41,507 bases of DNA from the NCBI GenBank assembly GCA_025350865.1, contig JANXWZ010000154.1, positions 1 through 41,507 on the forward strand. The letters run 5' to 3'. Numbering within the stretch: the first letter of the stretch is position 1; every line of letters starts with the position of its first letter. Positions 24,231 through 32,908 of this stretch are shown piece by piece. The notes under the pieces were generated by a model, which made no database searches, had not been told where the DNA came from, and saw only the letters and a program-made list of their open reading frames with translations. Position numbers and translations under genes: made by a program. The stretch comes from Rhodanobacteraceae bacterium (GTDB lineage Bacteria > Acidobacteriota > Terriglobia > Terriglobales > Acidobacteriaceae).

Positions 24231-27200
24231 TTAGAACAGAAACTTGGCGCTGAGTTGCAGCTGCCGCGACGATCCGCCGTCGCTGATGGCAAAGCGTGTC
24301 GCTGAAATCTGACCGAAGGTTCCCGAATCGACGTTGCCGGATGGCTGGCCGAAGTTCGGGTGGTTCATGATGTCGAACGCGTCAAGCCGGAGCTTGAAGA
24401 CGAGCGACTCGAACAGCTTCGTGTCTTTCTCCAGCGAGAGATCGACGTCGGCAAAGCCCGGACCGGTGACCTGATTGCGCCGCAGGTTGCCAAATCCGGT
24501 GAATGTCGTGACTCCGCCGACGCTGGTCGCCTGCTTTTGGAGAGTGCAACCATTGGTCGATACCGCCAGCGTCGTTCCCACGGGGCAAACCGTGGACTGG
24601 ATGAACGACACGTTGGTCAGGCCCGGTTGCACAATCTTCTGCGTTATGACCGAACCATTGATCACGCTGGGACGGATGACGCCTGCAACGCCGGTGTAGG
24701 TCGAGTTGTTCTCGGTAATGTTGACCGGGTTGCCGGTCTGGTACTGAATGATCGTGGAGAATTGGAAGCCAGACACCAGGCGGTTTTGCTTGAAGGGCAG
24801 CGCGTAGATCGCCGTGCCCGCATAGTGATTGCGGGTATCGAAATCCGACGGCCCCCAGTTGAGTGCGGTATTGGTGCTGTCTTCAAAGGTGTAGCCGCCC
24901 TGCGAACCGAGCGAGTTCGTGTCCATGGACTTCGACCAGTTGTAATTCATGTTGAACTGGAGCCCGTGGCCCATGTTCTTGGTCACCACCGCCCATAGCG
25001 CGTTGTACATCGAGTGACCGCGGCTATCTGCTTCCGCGATGTTCGTCAGAGTTGCAGCACCCGGCAGGATGGGGCTGGAGAGGGACAGCGACGTCACCGG
25101 CCGGTTTGCGAGGTTGCCGCCGATCGGCTGATTCTGGTTAGTGCGTTCGCGCAGATGCTGCCCCACCGAGCCGTAATAACCAAGCGAAAACACCATGGCG
25201 CCCGGGAGTGCCTGCTGGAAGTTGAGGTTATAGGTCTCTGTATAAGCGTTGCTGAACTTCGGATTCACGCTTGAGATTGCGATTCCAGCTGCCTTGGCTG
25301 ACGCATAAAGCGACGATACCGGGATGGCCGCGCCGCTGTACGAAACCGAGGTGCTGAACGGTGCGTTGGTCGTCAAACCGCTGACTGCGGTCTGGACGGG
25401 CTGATCAACCAGGTATCCGTAGCCACCGCGCAGGACAGTCTTGCCGGAGCCCAGAAGATCCCACGCGAAGCCGAGCCGCGGCTCGAAGTTATAGTTCTGG
25501 TTGTAGACGGAGCCGAGGCCGGGGGTTCCCGTCCGCACCAGGGAATTGCTTGCCGCAATAAAGTTGACGAAGCGATTCGCGCCTTCGGTCGGGGTGCCGT
25601 TCCACTCGAAGCGCATCCCGTACTCTACGGTCAACCGCGGGGTCAGCTTCAGGTTGTCCTGCGCGAAGAGTGCGCCAGCATTAATGTAGACGCGGCTGGT
25701 GATTGTGGTGGGCTGAATGCTGAAGCCGGTCGCCATATCCTGTTCGAAGTTATTCGCCGTGCTGGCATAGGTGATGGTGCCGGTGTCTCCTGCGAAGCTG
25801 GCGTCGAGGAAACGGCGGAACTCGCCGCCGAACTTGATGCTGTGTTTCCGGTGCAGCCAGGTTGCCGTATCCGACACAACTCCCAGGGTGTCATTGCGTC
25901 CCTGCGGGAATCCCGACGGTCCGCCAAGGACGAGACCCAGGTCTGAGAACGTCATTTGCGGAAGACCGATCGCCGTAGTGACGCCGTCACCGATATTGAA
26001 GGTTGCCGGGTTCAACAGAGTGTTGGGATTGAATGCAATCGAAATGCGGTTGAACCCGAGCCGCGCCTCGTTGACGAGGTTCGGAGTGAAGATATGCGTT
26101 TCGTTGAACGTCAGCACCTGCCGGTGCGCGTTGCGGTGATCGCCGAAGCCCGGAATCGTGTCTCCCTGCAGGGCTGGCTCGGTGCGAACGTCAGACTGGA
26201 AGGCGTAGAAGGCGTGCAGCGAATCGCTGGTGCTGAACTGATGCAGAACGTCGCCGGTGGTCTGGTTGATTTGAACCGGACCAGAAGTGAAGGAGACATA
26301 ATTGTTGCCGCTGTTAGCCAGAGGAATGATCGCCAGCAAAGCGTTGGCTGCTGGCTTGCCCGCGGCCACGGTGGCTGCACGCTGCGCTGCGCTCAGTACC
26401 GTGCTGTTCTGCAGAATGCCCTGGTGCTGGCGCAGGCCTTCATAACTGGCAAAAAAGAAGGTGTGATTTTTCCAGATCGGACCGCCCACGGCGACGCCGA
26501 AGTTATTGCGCTTCAGCGGAGCCTTATTGCCCGCGACGCCGAGCGAAGCACCGGTTGTGGCGTTGATTGGACGATTGAAGAAGTTGCGGGCGTCGAGCGC
26601 CTCGTTGCGGAAATAGTCGAACACCTCGCCGTGGATTCGGTTCGAACCCGACCGCGTGCTCACGTTGACGATTGAACCGGAGCTGCGGCCATATTCTGCC
26701 GAGAAGGTCGAGTTGTTGATCTTGAACTCGCTGGTGGTATTGACCGAGGGCTGGAACGTGATCTGGTTCTGGCTCATGTCGTTCAGATTGATGCCATTGA
26801 TCTGGAAGTTGACCGAGTCTTCGCGATTGCCTGCGGTGATGAAGGAATTTGCGCCCAGGCCGCGGCTGGCTCCGGTGAGTGAACCAGCGGTCGGCGCTAC
26901 CACGCCGCCCGGAGTGAGCACCGTCAAGTCCAGGAAATGTCGGCCATTCAGCGGCAGTTCCTGCACGGTGTTCTTGTCAATGACCTGGCCCACCGTCATG
27001 GTCTGGGTCTCGATCTGCAAATTCGAGCCCTGAACCTCCACGGTCTCACCCGCCGACGATACGGCGAGCTTCATGTTGGCCGTCACATGCTGGTCCACGT
27101 CGAGCGTCAGCAGTGGCACGGTGTATGCGCTGAAACCGGTGGCGGTCGCCTGAACCTTGTAGTCGCCAGGCTGAAGCGACGGAGCAGCATACAGCCCGGC

Positions 27201-27386
27201 CGCATCGGTCGTCAGGATGCGGTCGTTTCCTGTCGCGAGGGAATGGATCACCACCTGGGCGTTGGGAACCACGGCGCCGGTGGGATCAGTAACAACGCCC
27301 GTGAGGGTTGCCGTCGACTGGGCCAGAGACAAACCGGTGGAGAGTGCGACCATCACGATAAGGGGGAGCAAAGAGCGTAGCTTCAT
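24231..27386 (-). CDS. Oar-like TonB-dependent receptor with carboxypeptidase-regulatory domain (1051 aa)
   Basis: Second large outer-membrane receptor of the same type as the one at 9109. Signal peptide about residues 1-22 (STGLSLAQST). A carboxypeptidase-regulatory domain follows (TLTGVVTDPTGAVVPNAQVVI; PGDYKVQATATGF), then a plug-like region with LPLNGRHFLDLTVL and QINGINLNDMSQNQ, and a barrel ending in Phe (QLQLSAKFLF). ATG 27386 is chosen because GGAGG lies 6 bases upstream, giving a proper signal peptide; the frame can be extended 18 bases further. Substrate unknown. mnmE follows directly. Confidence 0.93.
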   Translation of the reverse strand: MKLRSLLPLIVMVALSTGLSLAQSTATLTGVVTDPTGAVVPNAQVVIHSLATGNDRILTTDAAGLYAAPSLQPGDYKVQATATGFSAYTVPLLTLDVDQHVTANMKLAVSSAGETVEVQGSNLQIETQTMTVGQVIDKNTVQELPLNGRHFLDLTVLTPGGVVAPTAGSLTGASRGLGANSFITAGNREDSVNFQINGINLNDMSQNQITFQPSVNTTSEFKINNSTFSAEYGRSSGSIVNVSTRSGSNRIHGEVFDYFRNEALDARNFFNRPINATTGASLGVAGNKAPLKRNNFGVAVGGPIWKNHTFFFASYEGLRQHQGILQNSTVLSAAQRAATVAAGKPAANALLAIIPLANSGNNYVSFTSGPVQINQTTGDVLHQFSTSDSLHAFYAFQSDVRTEPALQGDTIPGFGDHRNAHRQVLTFNETHIFTPNLVNEARLGFNRISIAFNPNTLLNPATFNIGDGVTTAIGLPQMTFSDLGLVLGGPSGFPQGRNDTLGVVSDTATWLHRKHSIKFGGEFRRFLDASFAGDTGTITYASTANNFEQDMATGFSIQPTTITSRVYINAGALFAQDNLKLTPRLTVEYGMRFEWNGTPTEGANRFVNFIAASNSLVRTGTPGLGSVYNQNYNFEPRLGFAWDLLGSGKTVLRGGYGYLVDQPVQTAVSGLTTNAPFSTSVSYSGAAIPVSSLYASAKAAGIAISSVNPKFSNAYTETYNLNFQQALPGAMVFSLGYYGSVGQHLRERTNQNQPIGGNLANRPVTSLSLSSPILPGAATLTNIAEADSRGHSMYNALWAVVTKNMGHGLQFNMNYNWSKSMDTNSLGSQGGYTFEDSTNTALNWGPSDFDTRNHYAGTAIYALPFKQNRLVSGFQFSTIIQYQTGNPVNITENNSTYTGVAGVIRPSVINGSVITQKIVQPGLTNVSFIQSTVCPVGTTLAVSTNGCTLQKQATSVGGVTTFTGFGNLRRNQVTGPGFADVDLSLEKDTKLFESLVFKLRLDAFDIMNHPNFGQPSGNVDSGTFGQISATRFAISDGGSSRQLQLSAKFLF

Positions 27387-27490
27387 GGGATTCCTCCAGA
27401 ACAAACAGTTCCGAGTCGCCTACGAGAGGTAGGGGCTGATCAACGGACACCGTTGGCTACTGACAAGCAGACAAATAGTGGTTTCCCCTC

Positions 27491-27575
27491 ATTATATGCC
27501 CGGAGTCGCGAGCGGAAGCAGCCTTCCTTTGTCACCATTTTGTTGAGGAATTGTTTTTTGTGTTGCAGAGCAACA
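27491..27575 (-). promoter_or_regulatory. Upstream region of the second Oar-like receptor: TATAAT box and a palindrome
   Basis: A perfect TATAAT -10 lies on the minus strand at 27496-27491, about 105 bases before the receptor ATG; no good -35 is seen 16-18 bases upstream. Further upstream TGTTGC-AGA-GCAACA (27561-27575) is a perfect palindrome and a possible operator. The remaining bases to 27728 show nothing else convincing. Confidence 0.45.
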
Positions 27576-27728
27576 TTATGGGCCGGAGATTGGGGTTGCA
27601 CGCATCGTCGACCCTGCCGCGTCTCGCAACGGCATCGCTGCCTCTTTGGCAAAGCCTACAGCGCGGGCGGTCAGGGCTCTTGCAAAGCACTTGCTGACCT
27701 CAAGCACGACCTCCGTCCACGCGCACTA

Positions 27729-28679
27729 TTACGCGCCAGGGACGGGCAGCGGCGGAGCACTCAGCCCCGATCCATCATGTCGAATCCCACTCCGCAGTCC
27801 GGCTAGAATCTGCGTCTGGAAGTCCGCCGCAGCACCCGGATTGTTGGGCAGGAACAGCGTGTTGGTGCCGCCGCGTGTACCGATGTCGCGCAGCGTATCG
27901 AAGTACTGCGTCAGCAAGACGAGCGCCATCACATCTTCGCTGGTCGCGCCCGGAACACCCTGCTGGAAGTGCTCGATCGACGCTGATAAACCATCGATGA
28001 TCGCCTGCCGCTCGGCTGCAATACCCTTGCCCTGTAACGCCTTCGATTCGGCCTCAGCCTCAGCTTGCTTGACCTTGAGAATCTTGTCCGCCTCGCCGCG
28101 CGCCATGGCCGCAACCTGCGCCCGCTGCGCCGCGTTGATATCGTTCATCGCCAGCTTCACCTTGGAATCGGGGATAATGTCGGTGACCAGCGCGGTGAGG
28201 ATGTTGAAGCCGAAGCCGGACATGGTGGCGTCGAGCTCGGTCTTCACTGCAATCGAGATACCGCTCATCTGATCGAACGTCTCATCCAGCGTGAGCTTGG
28301 GGACGTGGCCGAGGATGGAGTTGAAGACGAAGCTTTCAATCTGCTTCTGCGGGCTGGATAGCCGGTAGAACGCGTCGTAGATATTGTCGTCCAGCACCTG
28401 GAACTGCACGCTGACGGGGATCTGCACGAAGACGTTGTCCTTGGTCTTGGTCTCCACCTGAAACTGCGCCTGTTTGACCTGGAGGTCGACGATGAACGCC
28501 TGCTCGGCAAAGGGGATGAGGATTTGCAAGCCGGGGCGCACGATGCGATTGAACTTGCCGAATCGCTCGACGACTCCGGCGGATGCGGTGCGCACGGTGA
28601 ATAGCGTCTTGGGGGCCGTTACGAGAACGAAGATCGCTACGAACGCGAAGAAGACAAGCACCAAGCCGCCGATTTGCAT
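27729..28679 (-). CDS. SPFH/band 7 stomatin-like membrane protein (316 aa)
   Basis: Membrane-anchored scaffold of the stomatin/prohibitin/flotillin family. One N-terminal membrane segment (about residues 4-24, GGLVLVFFAFVAIFVLV). The band-7 domain follows (AGVVERFGKFNRIVRPGLQILIPF, about 35-195), then an Ala/Glu-rich coiled coil (RGEADKILKVKQAEAEAESKAL). The C-terminal tail contains ALVLLTQYFDTL. Such proteins organise membrane microdomains or guard membrane proteases; no NfeD-like or protease partner is adjacent. The ATG at 28679 with GAGGG about 10 bases upstream is preferred to the TTG at 28712. Confidence 0.9.
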   Translation of the reverse strand: MQIGGLVLVFFAFVAIFVLVTAPKTLFTVRTASAGVVERFGKFNRIVRPGLQILIPFAEQAFIVDLQVKQAQFQVETKTKDNVFVQIPVSVQFQVLDDNIYDAFYRLSSPQKQIESFVFNSILGHVPKLTLDETFDQMSGISIAVKTELDATMSGFGFNILTALVTDIIPDSKVKLAMNDINAAQRAQVAAMARGEADKILKVKQAEAEAESKALQGKGIAAERQAIIDGLSASIEHFQQGVPGATSEDVMALVLLTQYFDTLRDIGTRGGTNTLFLPNNPGAAADFQTQILAGLRSGIRHDGSGLSAPPLPVPGA

Positions 28680-28798
28680 ACGGTCAATTCCCTCGAAGGA
28701 TACGTTCGGCAAGGATACAGCACAACCGATCGCCCCTCTGTGTTGAGAACGTCAACTCGAGACAATCAGGGCGTGTGAGTTTGTCCTAACATCAATCT

Positions 28799-29491
28799 AT
28801 GGCGACTCACTTCTCCCCGGCTGCAATCAAGTTCCTGCGCGACCTCGGCAAGCACAACGACCGCGAATGGTTCGAGCCGCGCAAGCCCATCTACGAGACT
28901 GAACTGAAGGCGCCGATGCTTGCCCTGATCGGCGAGATCACGAACCAGATGCTCGACTTCGCGCCGGACTTCGTTCGGCCTCCGCAGAAGTGCATGATGC
29001 GCATCTATCGCGATGTCCGCTTCAGCAAGAACAAGCAGCCATACAAGACCAACATCGCCGCGTGGTGGGCACGGCACGGGCTGGAGAAGACCTCAGGTGG
29101 CGGCTTTTACTTTCAGATCACTGCCACCGAGGTGATGGTCGCCGCCGGTTGCTACATGCCGGAAAAAGAACAACTGCTCGCGATTCGCCGCATGCTGCTG
29201 GAGCGCCACGAAGAGTATCGAGCCATCGTAAGCGCGAAAAAGTTTAAGGCGATGCTTGAGCCTTTCGACGGCAACAAGATGACGCGTGGCCCCAAGGGAT
29301 TTCCCGCGGAACATCCAGCATTGGATTTGATTATGCAGAGGCAATGGGGTGTATCGTCGGAATTGCCGGTAGATTTGGCGCTTAGCCCGGACCTGTTGAA
29401 GGAGGTCGTCAAGCGCTTCAAATTGGCCGCGCCACTGGTTGCTTTGCTGAATGGGCCTCTGGTCGAAAGACCGAAACAGCCTCTGTTTTAG
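28799..29491 (+). CDS. DUF2461 family protein (230 aa)
   Basis: Matches the DUF2461/TIGR02453 family: FSPAAIKFLRDLGKHNDREWF near the start, then RIYRDVRFSKNKQPYKTNIAAWWAR and GGGFYFQI in the middle, and PKGFPAEHPALDLIM later. These residues are characteristic, and the length is normal. Biochemical function is not known. No Shine-Dalgarno is visible before ATG 28799. Divergent from the stomatin-like gene, with 119 bases between. Confidence 0.9.
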   Translation: MATHFSPAAIKFLRDLGKHNDREWFEPRKPIYETELKAPMLALIGEITNQMLDFAPDFVRPPQKCMMRIYRDVRFSKNKQPYKTNIAAWWARHGLEKTSGGGFYFQITATEVMVAAGCYMPEKEQLLAIRRMLLERHEEYRAIVSAKKFKAMLEPFDGNKMTRGPKGFPAEHPALDLIMQRQWGVSSELPVDLALSPDLLKEVVKRFKLAAPLVALLNGPLVERPKQPLF

Positions 29492-29516
29492 CGAGCAAAA
29501 TGGTTGCTTTTGGGCC

Positions 29517-29591
29517 AAAACAGGCAAAATAGTGATAAATCCAGAAGAAAACCGATAAAAACCTGTGGAAACCCTGTAAAACCCGTTGACA
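29517..29591. promoter_or_regulatory. Phased A-tracts (likely bent DNA) and -35-like box upstream of the HU gene
   Basis: Seven A-tracts centred near 29518, 29527, 29538, 29549, 29559, 29570 and 29579 recur every 9-11.5 bp, the spacing that produces intrinsic curvature. The last part repeats AAACCTGTGG, AAACCCTGTA and AAACCCGTTG head to tail. TTGACA (29586-29591) follows, but no good -10 could be assigned. Confidence 0.5.
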
Positions 29592-29748
29592 AACGTCTCT
29601 CAACAGACGAAGGTTGATCTCGGTACGTTTCTCAAACCCGCATGGATACAGGCTTTTGTTGATGTCTGCCTGGCGGGACCGGTGATTCAGACCAGGCACC
29701 AAAGGCTTCCACGGAAGCAATACTTCGACTGAAACAAGGAGCATTACC

Positions 29749-30045
29749 ATGGCAAAAGGCATGACCAAAACCGCACTTGTAAAGCTGCTGGCTGAGAAGC
29801 AGGAACTCACCAATAAGCAGACCGCTGCTTTCCTCGAACTGCTCGCCGAAACAGCAGTCAAGGAGACCAAGAAGAACGGTGAGTTCACGATCCCCGGCAT
29901 CGGCAAGCTCGTCAAGGCAGAGCGCAAGGCGCGCCTCGGCCGCAACCCCCAGACCGGCGAGACCATCAAGATCAAGGCGAAGACCGTCGTCAAGTTCCGC
30001 GTCGCCAAGACCGCGAAGGACACGATCGCTCCAGTGAAGAAGTAA
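29749..30045 (+). CDS. HU family nucleoid DNA-binding protein (98 aa)
   Basis: Histone-like HU. The dimerising helices (MTKTALVKLLAEKQELTNKQTAAFLELL) are followed by the beta arm with FTIPGIGKLVKAERKARLGRNPQTGE; RNP at the arm tip is the DNA-intercalating signature. The C-terminus is slightly longer and lysine-rich (KTAKDTIAPVKK). AAGGAG precedes the ATG. Single gene with its own terminator. The bent DNA upstream is of interest because HU itself prefers bent DNA, so autoregulation is possible but unproven. Confidence 0.96.
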   Translation: MAKGMTKTALVKLLAEKQELTNKQTAAFLELLAETAVKETKKNGEFTIPGIGKLVKAERKARLGRNPQTGETIKIKAKTVVKFRVAKTAKDTIAPVKK

Positions 30046-30084
30046 CTTCAACCCGTTTCAACCGCAACACAGTAAGAGGGCATC

Positions 30085-30118
30085 GGTCGGAGCGCGGAGA
30101 GGCGCTCCGGCCATTTTT
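30085..30118 (+). terminator. Rho-independent terminator of the HU gene
   Basis: GGTCGGAGCGC (30085-30095) pairs with GCGCTCCGGCC (30102-30112), one G-T wobble, six-base loop, then ATTTTT. Confidence 0.9.
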
Positions 30119-30124
30119 GTTGGC

Positions 30125-30880
30125 CTACACCGCAGCTCGCGGCGCAAAGGCTCTCGCCACCAGGGACACGCCGAACGATACAACCACGCACTTGATCAGC
30201 AGGACGGCGTCGTACTGCCACCCCACAGCCGCAAACGAAACGGCGACGCACCACATATAAATTTCGCCCAGGGCCGCCTGCGCCCATCGCGGCTTCAGAC
30301 CGGTTGACGTGATACGCGGACGCAGCGATGGAACAATTCTCGGCACGAGTGCGCAATAAGCCGCATACGGGGCTCCCAGCTTCGCACTCAGGTACGGCTC
30401 CTCCGCAAGAATCAACCGCACCTGGAGCACACCGATCGCAACGATGGTGAAAATTGCGCCGCTGACGGGCATCAGGAGAACGAGCGCCAGCGTGTGCAGA
30501 AACGTCCCAACGTAGAGCGGGTTGCGCACGTGGCGGAACGGCCCATCCTGCAGCATTCCAGTGGCTGGAACGGCCTGAGCCGTGTGCATCGTCTCGGATT
30601 GGACAACATTCGCACCGAGATAAGCTGCTCCCCAAGTCCTCAGGAAGGCGCCAAGCACGGCCATTGCAATGCCGATGGCAAGCAGCACATTGAAGGATGT
30701 CGCGATACTGCCCAGGCCCAGGCGCGAAAACTGTACCGCCAGCACGCCCCACAGGTGCGCATTCGGACCGGTCGGATCAAGGTGCAGCACATAGTTCCAC
30801 GGGGCGATAAAGCCCAGAACATAAATGACCGTGTGCAGGACATAGCGATACCGATACTCGATGCTGGAAGCTTTGAACAT
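30125..30880 (-). CDS. Isoprenylcysteine carboxyl methyltransferase/PEMT-like membrane protein (251 aa)
   Basis: Integral membrane methyltransferase family. Several hydrophobic helices are visible (LHTVIYVLGFIAPWNYVL; FNVLLAIGIAMAVLGAFL; FLHTLALVLLMPVSGAIFTIVAIGVLQV). The SAM-site signature is GPFRHVRNPLYVGTF (about 115-130), with EEPYLSAKLGAPYAAYCALVPRIVPS afterwards. Substrate unknown; bacterial members methylate lipids or are uncharacterised. The first ATG is at 30880; a TTG at 30892 would add 4 residues, and neither has a Shine-Dalgarno. It follows parB on the same strand by about 50 bases, but nothing links it to partitioning. Confidence 0.85.
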   Translation of the reverse strand: MFKASSIEYRYRYVLHTVIYVLGFIAPWNYVLHLDPTGPNAHLWGVLAVQFSRLGLGSIATSFNVLLAIGIAMAVLGAFLRTWGAAYLGANVVQSETMHTAQAVPATGMLQDGPFRHVRNPLYVGTFLHTLALVLLMPVSGAIFTIVAIGVLQVRLILAEEPYLSAKLGAPYAAYCALVPRIVPSLRPRITSTGLKPRWAQAALGEIYMWCVAVSFAAVGWQYDAVLLIKCVVVSFGVSLVARAFAPRAAV

Positions 30881-30929
30881 AGAAGAAATCAATCAAATGT
30901 ATTTGTAACAGTGTCTAGCACAAATAAAG

Positions 30930-31835
30930 CTAATCACCCGGCTGTGCGTTCAGCGCCGTCAGCAGGGAATCGAAATCCTCCAGCCCCGAATACTCGATAA
31001 TCACGCGGCCCTTACCCTTCTTGTCCTCGATCCTGACGCGGAGGCCGAGCGCCCGCTGCAGACGGTCCTGAGCCTCGTGGACATTGGGATCCTGCGGCGG
31101 CTCAGCCTTCTGCTCCTTTGCCGCCTTTGACTCGGGGTTCATCAGGCCGTGAATGTAGGTTTCGGTCTGGCGCACCGACATTGAGAGCGCCATCACCTTC
31201 TGCGCGGCAGCCAGGATCTGTTCCGGCGTCTGCAGGCCAAGCAGGGTGCGTGCGTGACCGAACGAAAGGTCACCCGATTCCACCTTCTGCTGAATCGCCT
31301 CGGGGAGCCGGAGCAGACGCAGGAAGTTTGCCACGGAGGCGCGTTCTTTGCCGGTGCGAACGGCCATCTGCTCCTGCGTCATTTTGAAGTCGTTCGACAG
31401 CCGCTGATAAGCGCGAGCCTGCTCCATCGGGTTCAGGTCGGCGCGCTGCAGGTTTTCGACGATGGTCATCTCCATGGCCAACTCGTCCGAAACCTGACGG
31501 ATAATCGCGGGGATAGTCGCCTTGCGGGCTTCCTTCGAGGCCAAAAGACGGCGCTCCCCATTGATCAGCTGGAATCGGCCACCGGGCAAGGGTCGCACGA
31601 TGATCGGTTGAACGACGCCCGTCGCGGCGATGCTTTGCGCCAGCTCTGTGAGTTTTGCCGGATCGAAGGTGGACCGGGTCTGAAAGGGGTTGCGCTCGAT
31701 GAGATCGAGTACAATCTCCAGTGGTTTCCCGTTTGCTTCTACCGGAGCGGGAGCCGGCGGAGGAGTTGCCGGCCGGGACGGTAGAAGTGCTTCCAGTCCT
31801 CGGCCAAGTGCGCGACGTTTCGGGTCAATTGCCAT
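30930..31835 (-). CDS. parB: Chromosome partitioning protein ParB (301 aa)
   Basis: CTP-dependent clamp that loads at parS sites and spreads to organise the origin region. N-terminal KRRALGRGLEALLPS is the ParA-contact leader. The CTPase core contains IIVRPLPGGRFQLINGERRL (the GERR motif) and VENLQRADLNPMEQARAYQRL. The helix-turn-helix that reads parS follows (MTQEQMAVRTGKERASVANFLRLLRLP), and the dimerisation domain is at the C-terminus (RVIIEYSGLEDFDSLLTALN). Lies 76 bases downstream of parA. Its sites are at 32806 and 33685. Confidence 0.97.
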   Translation of the reverse strand: MAIDPKRRALGRGLEALLPSRPATPPPAPAPVEANGKPLEIVLDLIERNPFQTRSTFDPAKLTELAQSIAATGVVQPIIVRPLPGGRFQLINGERRLLASKEARKATIPAIIRQVSDELAMEMTIVENLQRADLNPMEQARAYQRLSNDFKMTQEQMAVRTGKERASVANFLRLLRLPEAIQQKVESGDLSFGHARTLLGLQTPEQILAAAQKVMALSMSVRQTETYIHGLMNPESKAAKEQKAEPPQDPNVHEAQDRLQRALGLRVRIEDKKGKGRVIIEYSGLEDFDSLLTALNAQPGD

Positions 31836-31911
31836 TGTTCAACTCACTTTTCTCTCGCGAAGGTCATTCTGATCGTAGCGAAGAATTTCAGTATTTCGTT
31901 ATTGCGACCTG

Positions 31912-32742
31912 TCAGGCCGAAACAGCGGGGATGATGTGATTGCGTTCCAGAATTTCGCGGGCCAGCTCGGCATAAGCCTCGGCGCCTCGGGATCGCGGGT
32001 CGTACAACGCAACCGGCAGGCCATGGCTGGGAGCCTCGGCAAGCCGGATATTGCGGGGAATCGTGGTGCGCAACATCTTTTCTCCGAAAAACTCCTGCAG
32101 ATTCTGCGTTACTTGCTGCGCGAGGTTGGTGCGGTCGTCGTACATCGTCAGCAGGACGCCTTCGAGACCAAGATCTGGATTGAATGCCTGCGCGACGCGA
32201 TCCAAGGTGCCAATCAGCTCGGAAACGCCTTCTAGCGCAAAATACTCCGCCTGTAGCGGGACAAGGAGTCCGTTGGCCGCGACCAGCGCGTTGAGGGTTA
32301 GCAGGTCGAGGGCGGGCGGGCAATCTAACAAGATGAACTGGTAGTCGTTGCGGATTGGTTCCAACGCGTCGCGCAGGCGGAACTCGCGGCGTTCAGCGTT
32401 GACGAGTTCAAGCGTGGCGCCGATCAGATTCTTACTGCCGGGGACGAGGGAAAGGGTTGGGATGTCGGTTGGCAGCGTAGCTTCGGTGATGGTGGTGGGG
32501 CCGAGCAGGATGTCGTAAATCGATAGGCGCTGGGGCTCGTCGGCTTTTTGGCGGCGAAATCCGAGACCACCCGTCGTGTTTGCCTGGGGATCGCAGTCCA
32601 CCAGGAGGATTTTGCAGCCAAGCATTGCGAGCGATGCAGCGAGATTGATCGCAGTGGTCGTCTTGCCGACACCACCTTTGTGGTTGACGATGGCAAGCAC
32701 TTTGCCGAGGGATGGGACGGAGGAAGAATCTTCGATAGACAT
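31912..32742 (-). CDS. parA: Chromosome partitioning ATPase ParA/Soj (276 aa)
   Basis: Walker-type ATPase that forms DNA-bound gradients moving ParB-parS complexes. Deviant Walker [10 protein letters not shown] (about 22-30), [15 protein letters not shown], Walker [19 protein letters not shown], and the C-terminal [19 protein letters not shown] are all typical. The start at ATG 32742 ([11 protein letters not shown]) is used; the frame can be extended to 32850 but that part would translate a parS site. No Shine-Dalgarno is present, and the inferred transcript start is only about 8 bases upstream, so translation may be leaderless. Confidence 0.96.
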   Translation of the reverse strand: MSIEDSSSVPSLGKVLAIVNHKGGVGKTTTAINLAASLAMLGCKILLVDCDPQANTTGGLGFRRQKADEPQRLSIYDILLGPTTITEATLPTDIPTLSLVPGSKNLIGATLELVNAERREFRLRDALEPIRNDYQFILLDCPPALDLLTLNALVAANGLLVPLQAEYFALEGVSELIGTLDRVAQAFNPDLGLEGVLLTMYDDRTNLAQQVTQNLQEFFGEKMLRTTIPRNIRLAEAPSHGLPVALYDPRSRGAEAYAELAREILERNHIIPAVSA

Positions 32743-32744
32743 GA

Positions 32745-32785
32745 GGGCTGCTAGCAAGCCTACTGCCAGCAGCCCAATGTCGCAA
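32745..32785 (-). promoter_or_regulatory. parA promoter with a split inverted repeat over it
   Basis: On the minus strand TTGCGA (32785-32780), a 17-base spacer and TAGGCT (32762-32757). GGGCTGCT (32745-32752) and AGCAGCCC (32768-32775) form an 8-bp inverted repeat that straddles the -10 box, a possible operator. parS lies about 20 bp upstream of the -35. Confidence 0.5.
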
Positions 32786-32805
32786 CTGAAAGGATGATGG
32801 GGGGC

Positions 32806-32821
32806 TGTTCCACGTGGAACA
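32806..32821. promoter_or_regulatory. parS site 1
   Basis: TGTTCCACGTGGAACA, a perfect 16-bp palindrome matching the chromosomal parS consensus, upstream of the parA promoter. Confidence 0.95.
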
Positions 32822-32832
32822 GCGCGTGAATC

Positions 32833-32848
32833 TGTCCCACGCGGAATC
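32833..32848. promoter_or_regulatory. Degenerate parS-like site
   Basis: TGTCCCACGCGGAATC matches the parS palindrome at 12 of 16 positions and starts 27 bp after the start of parS site 1. It may be a decayed or weak ParB site. Confidence 0.35.
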
Positions 32849-32890
32849 AAGATGACCGTACGTCACGGGACGCACGACAATCCCCACGGA

Positions 32891-32908
32891 GCGACGGCGA
32901 ACCGTCGC
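32891..32908 (-). terminator. UUCG-type hairpin after the Zn-ribbon protein gene
   Basis: On the minus strand GCGACGG-TTCG-CCGTCGC, a perfect 7-bp stem with a stable UUCG tetraloop, immediately after the stop codon. No T-run follows, so it may slow or protect transcripts rather than end them. Confidence 0.45.

Noticed and set aside
27440-27652. 70-residue open frame upstream of the second receptor
   Set aside because: It overlaps the TATAAT box and palindrome, has no ribosome-binding site and no protein-like pattern.
32743-32850. 36-residue N-terminal extension of ParA
   Set aside because: It would translate the parA promoter and parS site 1 and is absent from the family.
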